NCBI GenBank assembly: GCA_003488005.1 | Contig: DNND01000143.1 | Span: 1-19,428, forward strand | Direction: 5' to 3' | DNA: 19,428 nucleotides | Source of the DNA: Blastocatellia bacterium | GTDB lineage: Bacteria; Acidobacteriota; Blastocatellia; Pyrinomonadales; Pyrinomonadaceae | In this document: in pieces, positions 14,307 through 19,428 of the stretch | Position numbering within the stretch: position 1 is the first letter of the stretch | How the letters are laid out: every line of letters begins with the position of its first letter | The notes under the pieces: generated by a model | What the model saw: the letters and a program-made list of their open reading frames with translations, nothing else | Told to the model about the DNA's origin: nothing | Database searches by the model: none | Program-made: the position numbers and the translations under genes

Positions 14307-14468
14307 GCGGCTTTGCCGCCCCCCTTGCGGTAAGGCTCTGCCTTACCGTTGACCCTTTCTCGATTCCTGGAGGCTACGCCTCAGATTCATTAGGCGGAGC
14401 CTAATGAAGATGTAATGGAAAAACGTCGGAAAGGCAGAGCCTTTCCGCACGGAGAGCGGCGAAGCCGC
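14307..14468. repeat. Array of six triloop hairpins with GGC-NNN-GCC cores
   Basis: Six perfect hairpins, each with a 3-nt loop, lie in 162 bp. They are at 14307-14319 (5 bp, loop TTT), 14328-14348 (9 bp, TCT), 14370-14382 (5 bp, TAC), 14386-14408 (10 bp, GGA), 14427-14447 (9 bp, AGA) and 14456-14468 (5 bp, GAA). Every stem ends in GGC before the loop and GCC after it, while the outer stem sequences differ. There is no tandem-repeat unit apart from this core. The array fills most of the gap between the response regulator and the next gene. Confidence 0.75.
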
Positions 14469-14582
14469 GAAGATTTCCACTCGCGGTTTGCATTCACCGC
14501 TCACTGCTCCCTCTCAAATCCTTACGAACTTTTTATTAACTGCTTACCCCTTTCTTATGCGACCGAGCGTAAATCTATTGGT

Positions 14583-15119
14583 ATGAGAAAGGTAATCAAT
14601 CAAAACCGTTTAAGTAAGTGGGAAGCAGCGGGCGGAACGCTTTGCTTTCTTGCAGGAATCGTAGCGGCGTTGGTGGGCAGCTTGTTGACCGCGTTCGCAT
14701 GGATCGCGGGGGCTGAAATTCATCGCTGGGTACACGCTGCTGGTACCGCGCTTTTGATTGCTGCTATTCCGCTAATCCTCTTTGCCGGTTTCTGCTTAGA
14801 CTGGGCAGAGCGCGGGAAAGAGAAAGCACTTCACGATCCCCATCAACGCGGCGCCGCAGTTCTGGCCCAGGTTGCCATCATCGCGACGATTACCGGCGTA
14901 GCCTTGTTGGCCCCGGCCGCGCTTCACGCCCAACAAACCATCTTTAATGTGCCTACCACGGATGTGCTTGATCGCGGCAAAGTTTACGCCGAGCTCGACG
15001 TCAGCTTGAAGCCAACTGATTCCGCTTCGGTTAACAAGTTCTCGTCACTTGTCCCGCGCGTCGTGGTCGGCGCGGGAAGCCGCATCGAGATCGGGCCGGG
15101 CAGGCGCAACGACTGTTGA
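14583..15119 (+). pseudogene. Membrane domain joined to a truncated beta-barrel-type protein
   Basis: From ATG 14583 this encodes 178 residues. Two hydrophobic segments lie at about 16-40 and 48-68. A third hydrophobic stretch ending APAALHAQQ, at about 93-116, looks like an internal signal peptide. The following sequence (TIFNVPTTDVLDRGKVYAEL, then VPRVVVGAGSRIEIG) resembles the start of outer-membrane beta-barrel proteins. It stops abruptly after PGRRNDC, far too short for a barrel. I infer a 3' deletion, and perhaps a fusion, between the response regulator and the second transporter. An in-frame ATG at 14415 would add 56 residues, but it would run through the hairpin array and is unlikely. 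An intact small membrane protein is the alternative. Confidence 0.5.
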
Positions 15120-15223
15120 GCGATTACTTATGGCAGGAAGGGAAGGTCCCTCCGACCAGAAGACTCATAGTCAAAGACGTCGACCGTGACGATCTACCGA
15201 TGGCAGCACGTTGGCAGGCTCCA

Positions 15224-15259
15224 AGCCCGCGGTAGCGCTGTCACCCGCTACCGCGGGCT
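15224..15259. repeat. Perfect 14-bp hairpin upstream of kimA
   Basis: Arms 15224-15237 (AGCCCGCGGTAGCG) and 15246-15259 are exact reverse complements around an 8-nt loop. It ends 47 bp before the kimA start. No T-run follows. The GCGGTAGCG core is shared with the repeat near 1890-1900, which suggests one dispersed family. In a kimA leader it would form a very stable RNA hairpin. A smaller triloop hairpin (15139-15151, AGGGA/TCCCT) lies further upstream. Confidence 0.6.
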
Positions 15260-15306
15260 AGCGTGCTTTGCAGAGTCATTGAATATTTACCGGGAGAACA
15301 ATAATC

Positions 15307-17331
15307 GTGGCAGCAGAACTCAAACGTTTCATCATCGGCCGGGCACTTAGGACTGAACAAGCGGCTCACGAGCGGCTTACGAAAAAGACAGCGCTGGCAG
15401 TCTTTTCTTCCGATGCGCTTTCTTCCACCGCCTATGCCACTGAGGAAATCCTGCTCGTGCTGGCCGTTGCCGCAGCTTACGGCCAGGCAGGCGCGTTTAA
15501 GTACGTGGTCCCGATCTCTCTCGGGATTGCCTTGCTTCTTGTCATCGTCGCAATCAGCTACCGGCAAACGATTCACGCCTACCCATCGGGCGGTGGTGCG
15601 TACATAGTTGCCAAAGAAAACCTGGGCACAAATGCAGGCCTTGTTGCCGGCGCGTCACTACTGGTTGACTATGTTCTGACTGTTGCCGTTTCAATCGCCG
15701 CCGGAGTGGCCGCCATAACGTCCATGGTCCAGGGAACACGCTACGCCTGGCTGGACCATCACAAGGTTCTTCTTTGTCTGATTTTCATAACCTTCATTGC
15801 TGTTGCCAACTTACGTGGCGTGCGGGAATCGGGCAGCCTTTTCGCCGCGCCCACCTATGCCTTCCTCGTCAGCTTTCTCTTCATGATTGGTTATGGGCTC
15901 TTCAGCTATTACACCTATGGTGGTGCGGCCCCTATTCCGGCTCCCGAACAGATCAAGATAGCGGAAGGATACAAGCTTCAGCCTTTGACCCTCTTTTTGT
16001 TGCTCGGGGCTTTTTCTAACGGCTGTGCTGCGCTCACAGGTATCGAAGCGATCTCGAACGGGGTCCCTGCATTCAAAAAGCCGGAGGCGAAGAATGCGGC
16101 TACGACACTCGTTTGGATGGCCATACTGCTAACGGTGATGTTCCTCGGTACGAGCGTCCTGGCTTATCTTTATGGAGTTCATCCGCACGCCAGTGAAACT
16201 GTCATTTCGCAGTTCGCGCGCATCATGTTCACAGGGCCACTGGCCTGGTTCTACTACGTTGTGCAGATAACGACTGCGTTGATTCTCGTGCTGGCCGCGA
16301 ATACTTCATTTGCAGACTTCCCGCGGCTCGGTAGTTTATTGGCTCGTGACCGGTTTCTGCCGCGCCAGTTTGCCACGCGTGGCGATAAGCTGGTTTTCTC
16401 AAATGGCATTGTGATGTTGGCCATCTTTGCCAGCGTGCTTGTCATTGCGTTTGGTGGCGACACAAGCCGGCTCATTCCTCTCTATGCCGTGGGAGTTTTC
16501 CTCTCATTCACTCTTTCGCAGTCGGGGATGGTTCGCCACTGGCTCAGAGTGCGTGCGCAGTCGCCGAAGAAAAAGAAACCGCGGAGAAGGGCCGAAGACG
16601 ACATTCACTTCACTCAGAGTACTGTCGACACAGAAACCTTGCCGGATGCCGAGCTGGAAGCGTCTGCGCAACGCGGCTCCACCTTTGTCACGGATGAGGT
16701 AACAAACAGCACACACTGGAAAAAATCCATCGCAATTAATGCGGTAGGCGCCGTCGCTACCTTTATCGTGCTCTGCGTCTTCATCGCTACCAAGTTCATC
16801 CACGGCGCGTGGATAGTGGTAGTAGTCGTTCCGCTACTCGTCCTCATGTTTCGCGCCATTCACAAACACTATACGGTCGTAGCCAGACAGCTCTCGACGG
16901 AAGGACTGGGGGAGATTCGTCCGCTTCATCACACAGTAATCGTGCCGATCTCCGGCATACATCGGGGAGTCGTCGGCGCGCTGCAATATGCCAAGTCGAT
17001 CGCTCCCGACCATGTGCAAGCGGTCTATGTGGATTTCGATGAGGAGGCCACCGCGAAGTTACGTGAGAAGTGGGAGCGTTGGGGGGCTGGAGTGAAACTA
17101 GTGGTGCTGCCGTCGCCTTATCGCGAACTTACGCGTCCTCTGCTTCGTTACATCGCGCGGCTGGAACGAAAGCATGACAATGATATGGTGACAGTAGTGC
17201 TGCCGGAGTTTGTGCCGGCTAAGTGGTGGCAACACCTGCTGCACAATCAGAGTTCACTTATGCTTAAAGGAGCACTGCTTTTCAAGAAAGGCGTCATCGT
17301 CACCAGCGTGCCCTATCATCTGGAAAAATAG
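15307..17331 (+). CDS. kimA: KimA-type K+/H+ symporter (KUP family)
   Basis: This 674-residue transporter closely matches Bacillus subtilis KimA (607 residues), a high-affinity K+ importer. Conserved blocks include KRFIIGRALRTEQ near the start, SSDALSSTAYATEE, YPSGGGAYIVAKENLG, LLVDYVLTVAVS, and LHNQSS with PYHLEK at the end. As I recall the KimA structure, its K+ ligands are D36, Y43, Y118, T121, T230, E233 and Y377. They correspond here to D36, Y43, Y122, T125, T244, E247 and Y393, all kept. About twelve helices precede a cytoplasmic USP-like domain (about 515-674), which in Bacillus mediates inhibition by c-di-AMP. A charged insert of about 50 residues (418-468) is the main length difference. 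The start is GTG 15307, with GGGAG 10 bp upstream. Confidence 0.93.
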   Translation: MAAELKRFIIGRALRTEQAAHERLTKKTALAVFSSDALSSTAYATEEILLVLAVAAAYGQAGAFKYVVPISLGIALLLVIVAISYRQTIHAYPSGGGAYIVAKENLGTNAGLVAGASLLVDYVLTVAVSIAAGVAAITSMVQGTRYAWLDHHKVLLCLIFITFIAVANLRGVRESGSLFAAPTYAFLVSFLFMIGYGLFSYYTYGGAAPIPAPEQIKIAEGYKLQPLTLFLLLGAFSNGCAALTGIEAISNGVPAFKKPEAKNAATTLVWMAILLTVMFLGTSVLAYLYGVHPHASETVISQFARIMFTGPLAWFYYVVQITTALILVLAANTSFADFPRLGSLLARDRFLPRQFATRGDKLVFSNGIVMLAIFASVLVIAFGGDTSRLIPLYAVGVFLSFTLSQSGMVRHWLRVRAQSPKKKKPRRRAEDDIHFTQSTVDTETLPDAELEASAQRGSTFVTDEVTNSTHWKKSIAINAVGAVATFIVLCVFIATKFIHGAWIVVVVVPLLVLMFRAIHKHYTVVARQLSTEGLGEIRPLHHTVIVPISGIHRGVVGALQYAKSIAPDHVQAVYVDFDEEATAKLREKWERWGAGVKLVVLPSPYRELTRPLLRYIARLERKHDNDMVTVVLPEFVPAKWWQHLLHNQSSLMLKGALLFKKGVIVTSVPYHLEK

Positions 17332-17396
17332 GTTCGCAAACTCTCATCAAATGCAAAACGAGAAAATACGTGAGCCGGCAGTTAGTTGTGAATTGG

Positions 17397-17420
17397 AATT
17401 AGCGGCGAAATTTGCTAATT
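17397..17420. terminator. Weak bidirectional hairpin between convergent genes
   Basis: AATTAGC (17397-17403) and GCTAATT (17414-17420) form a 7-bp stem with a 10-nt loop. It overlaps the stop codon of the minus-strand gene and lies 66 bp after the kimA stop. AT-rich flanks replace a proper T-run, so a termination role is only possible. Confidence 0.25.
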
Positions 17421-17787
17421 AATTGCTGGCGGCTTCAGCTTCACCGGTTCGTCCGGCGAGAAAACACGAGCGGCAATAAACTGGGCGGCCTTGAGAAGGA
17501 TAAAAGGGAACCGTAGTCTGTTGACCGCATTGGGCGCATTGAACTGAGACTTCAATGCGTTGTCGCACGCCGGAAGTTTGCGCGGCGGTGATGGCAGCCA
17601 GTCTTTCATTCTTCGCTTGCTTGCACGGCTTGCAACGCTTGGGTTCGTTCTTTAAGCCTTTGTCATGGAAGAAAGCTTGCTCGCCTGAAGTCCAAATGAA
17701 GTTCTCGCCGCAATCTACGCATTTAATGCTGCGATCGGGATGTTCGGAACTGGTTGTCAAACTACCGACTTGATCTTGTTCTTGCAT
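17419..17787 (-). CDS. Double zinc-ribbon protein
   Basis: This 122-residue soluble protein carries two four-cysteine zinc sites. The first is C23/C26 (CVDC) with C52/C55 (CKPC) and contains the WTSGEQAFFHDKGLKNEPKR block, which is diagnostic of the "probable zinc-ribbon domain" family (zf-trcl type). The second is C84/C87 (CAQC) with C105/C108 (CRSC) and the VPFYPSQGRPVYC block, another common CxxC ribbon. ATG 17787 is preferred because GGGAG lies about 7 bp upstream; an ATG at 17832 would add 15 residues without a ribosome binding site. The function is unknown; nucleic-acid or protein binding is typical of such ribbons. It converges with kimA and diverges from purD. Confidence 0.82.
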   Translation of the reverse strand: MQEQDQVGSLTTSSEHPDRSIKCVDCGENFIWTSGEQAFFHDKGLKNEPKRCKPCKQAKNERLAAITAAQTSGVRQRIEVSVQCAQCGQQTTVPFYPSQGRPVYCRSCFLAGRTGEAEAASN

Positions 17788-18026
17788 GGTTGCTCTCCCG
17801 AGGTCGTTCGATCCCACGATTGGCAAGGCCACTTGGAAGCGGTGTTATCCGTTATCTTGAAGGAGCCGCTGTTCTTTCCTGGCGAGCATCGGGGTGAGCG
17901 TCGGCTACCTCGAACAGGCAAGCAGTGCGAAAAAAGTATAACTATGGCGAAAATGTGTCAAGGTAAAAAACAAGTGGCCGTTGGAAGGAATACCTGGTCA
18001 TAAACGAACTGGGCGATAATTAGGCG

Positions 18027-19334
18027 ATGAAAATCCTGGTGATAGGTTCCGGAGGCCGCGAGCATGCCTTGATTTGGGCGCTAAAACAGAATTCTGCGTC
18101 GCCGTTGAAGGTTTATTGCGCGCCCGGCAATGCGGGAATTGCGTCACTAGGGGAATGCGTAAATATCTCTGCTGACGATCATTTTGCGCTAAGGGAGTTT
18201 GCGCGATCGAATGCGATCGACCTGACCATTGTTGGTCCGGAAGTCCCTTTGGCCAACGGCATCGTTGACGAATTTCAAAGCGGCGGGTTGAAAATTGTCG
18301 GACCGTCGCAAGCAGCAGCGCGCCTGGAATCGAGTAAAGCGTTTGCAAAAGATTTCATGCAACGTCATGCGCTTCCGACGGCTGACTATGTCGTTGCGCA
18401 TTCGCGTGACGAAGCCCTGGCCGCCGTTCGAAGCGCTAGATTTGGTGATACGAATGCGCCGGTGGTCGTTAAAGCAGACGGGCTTGCCGCCGGTAAGGGC
18501 GTGATTGTCGCGCGCTCGCGTGCTGAAGCTGAACGCGCAATCGTTGAACTCTCGAGCGGAAGCGTGGTCGCTCAGGAATCTGCAAGTCGGATTTTGATCG
18601 AAGAAGCACTTGAAGGACGAGAAGTCTCAGTTCTTCTTTTCGCCGATGGTCAGGATTACGCGCTTATGCCTGCAGCGCGCGATCATAAACGAATTGGAGA
18701 AAACGACACTGGTCCAAACACCGGAGGCATGGGGGCGATAACAGATGCATCTATCATTGACGGCGAAACAGTGGAACAGATCGTCCGCGAAGTTGTTGAG
18801 CCGACTCTCAACGGCGCGGTCAAAGAAGGCTTTCCGTTTCGCGGCGTGTTGTTCATCGGCTTGATGCTAACTGCCGCTGGGCCAAAGGTGCTGGAGTACA
18901 ACGTACGCTTCGGCGATCCGGAAACGCAGGCAATTCTGATCAGACTCGAATCTGATCTGGTCGAAATTTTCCAGGCGCTGGTGGATGGTCGGCTACGAGA
19001 CGTTGACGTTCGTTGGCGGGCAGGCTCGTCTGCTTGCGTGGTCCTGGCGAGTGGCGGTTATCCCGCCGCGTACCAGACGGGGGCGCTAATCGCGGGGTTG
19101 GATCGCGTCATTGTCGGCCCGGCTTTGCAGGTCTTTCATGCGGGAACATCCTGGTCGGAAAGAGGCGAGCTGGTAACCGCTGGTGGGCGGGTCCTGGGAA
19201 TCACGGCGTGGCAACCGACCTTGGATGCCGCCTTGGCCCGGTGCTACGAAGCAGTAGATCGGATTAACTGGCCGGGGAAACAATACCGGCGCGACATCGG
19301 ACGTTTTGAGCCGCATCAACAAGCCGGTGGGTAG
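18027..19334 (+). CDS. purD: Phosphoribosylamine-glycine ligase (GAR synthetase)
   Basis: This 435-residue enzyme catalyses the second step of de novo purine synthesis: 5-phosphoribosylamine + glycine + ATP to GAR + ADP + Pi. The N-terminal domain begins with ILVIGSGGREHAL and carries GPEVPLANG (70-78). The ATP-grasp part has VVVKADGLAAGKGV (146-159), DHKRIGENDTGPNTGGMGA (219-237) and LEYNVRFGDPETQ (289-301). The C-terminal domain has ASGGYP (341-346) and FHAGT. The length is normal (usually 420-430) and the gene is intact. ATG 18027 gives the canonical N-terminus, although the ribosome binding site is weak. Other pur genes are not adjacent. The 239-bp gap upstream is shared with the divergent zinc-ribbon gene. 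Confidence 0.97.
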   Translation: MKILVIGSGGREHALIWALKQNSASPLKVYCAPGNAGIASLGECVNISADDHFALREFARSNAIDLTIVGPEVPLANGIVDEFQSGGLKIVGPSQAAARLESSKAFAKDFMQRHALPTADYVVAHSRDEALAAVRSARFGDTNAPVVVKADGLAAGKGVIVARSRAEAERAIVELSSGSVVAQESASRILIEEALEGREVSVLLFADGQDYALMPAARDHKRIGENDTGPNTGGMGAITDASIIDGETVEQIVREVVEPTLNGAVKEGFPFRGVLFIGLMLTAAGPKVLEYNVRFGDPETQAILIRLESDLVEIFQALVDGRLRDVDVRWRAGSSACVVLASGGYPAAYQTGALIAGLDRVIVGPALQVFHAGTSWSERGELVTAGGRVLGITAWQPTLDAALARCYEAVDRINWPGKQYRRDIGRFEPHQQAGG

Positions 19335-19411
19335 AGTTCACTCGTTGGCTTTATTCCCGCCCCGCTGGCACGCCGGGCGCAAGTCCGGGCAATGGTGCAG
19401 TTGGGGAATGA

Positions 19412-19428
19412 AGTCAGTACCACCACGC
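19412..19428. repeat. Partial copy of the CAGTACC intergenic repeat at the window edge
   Basis: AGTCAGTACC (19412-19421) exactly matches positions 1878-1887. The copy runs off the end of the window. It lies about 80 bp after purD. Confidence 0.35.

Noticed and set aside
14415..14582. 56-codon N-terminal extension of the gene at 14583
   Set aside because: It starts inside the hairpin array and reads through two of the hairpins. The encoded residues are basic and low in hydrophobicity, unlike the membrane domain that begins after ATG 14583.
17944..18003. A 19-codon reading frame (MAKMCQGKKQVAVGRNTWS) that resembles the start of ribosomal protein L28
   Set aside because: It has no strong ribosome binding site, ends after 19 codons, lacks the conserved NNVSH core, and no L28-like sequence follows in other frames. 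Chance or a very degraded remnant is more likely than a gene.

Overview
The window is a chromosomal segment of moderate GC from a free-living bacterium. Gene types and intergenic sequences suggest an Acidobacteriota-like organism, perhaps class Blastocatellia. This is an inference from small zinc-ribbon proteins, a KimA-type transporter, a PrsW protease and many short palindromic intergenic elements. I see no tRNA, rRNA, CRISPR array, transposase, phage gene or plasmid gene.

Layout. 1-2900 (+): small zinc-ribbon protein, CDP-alcohol phosphatidyltransferase, two small basic proteins, DinB-fold protein. 2900-3760 (+): a ~120-bp inverted-repeat element, a 7Fe ferredoxin, and a small membrane-anchored protein 10 bp behind it. 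3784-6789 (-): metallo-beta-lactamase-fold hydrolase resembling class II cyclic-nucleotide phosphodiesterases, PrsW-family intramembrane protease, SDR oxidoreductase. 6976-9838 (+): two-helix membrane protein with a helical tail, 64-residue double-CxxC protein, Wza-type polysaccharide export protein, small two-helix membrane protein. 9900-17331 (+): a potassium locus. 17419-19334: double zinc-ribbon protein (-) and purD (+), divergently arranged.

The most coherent unit is the potassium locus. A 663-residue APC-superfamily transporter is followed by a short KdpD-like histidine kinase, a KdpE-like regulator 5 bp behind it, an apparently truncated protein, and a second transporter that I recognise as KimA (KUP family). 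The first transporter keeps nearly all the positions that coordinate K+ in KimA, including D-x6-Y in helix 1, so both are probably K+ importers. No KdpFABC pump is present, so the Kdp-type two-component system may control these secondary transporters. Upstream lies a likely promoter, a ~110-nt structured RNA ending in a strong intrinsic terminator, and then a second promoter close to the transporter.

The intergenic DNA is rich in short perfect hairpins with 3-nt loops. Six of them, all with a GGC-NNN-GCC core, are packed into 162 bp between the kdpE-like gene and the next gene. Larger inverted-repeat elements of about 55 to 120 bp occupy other gaps.
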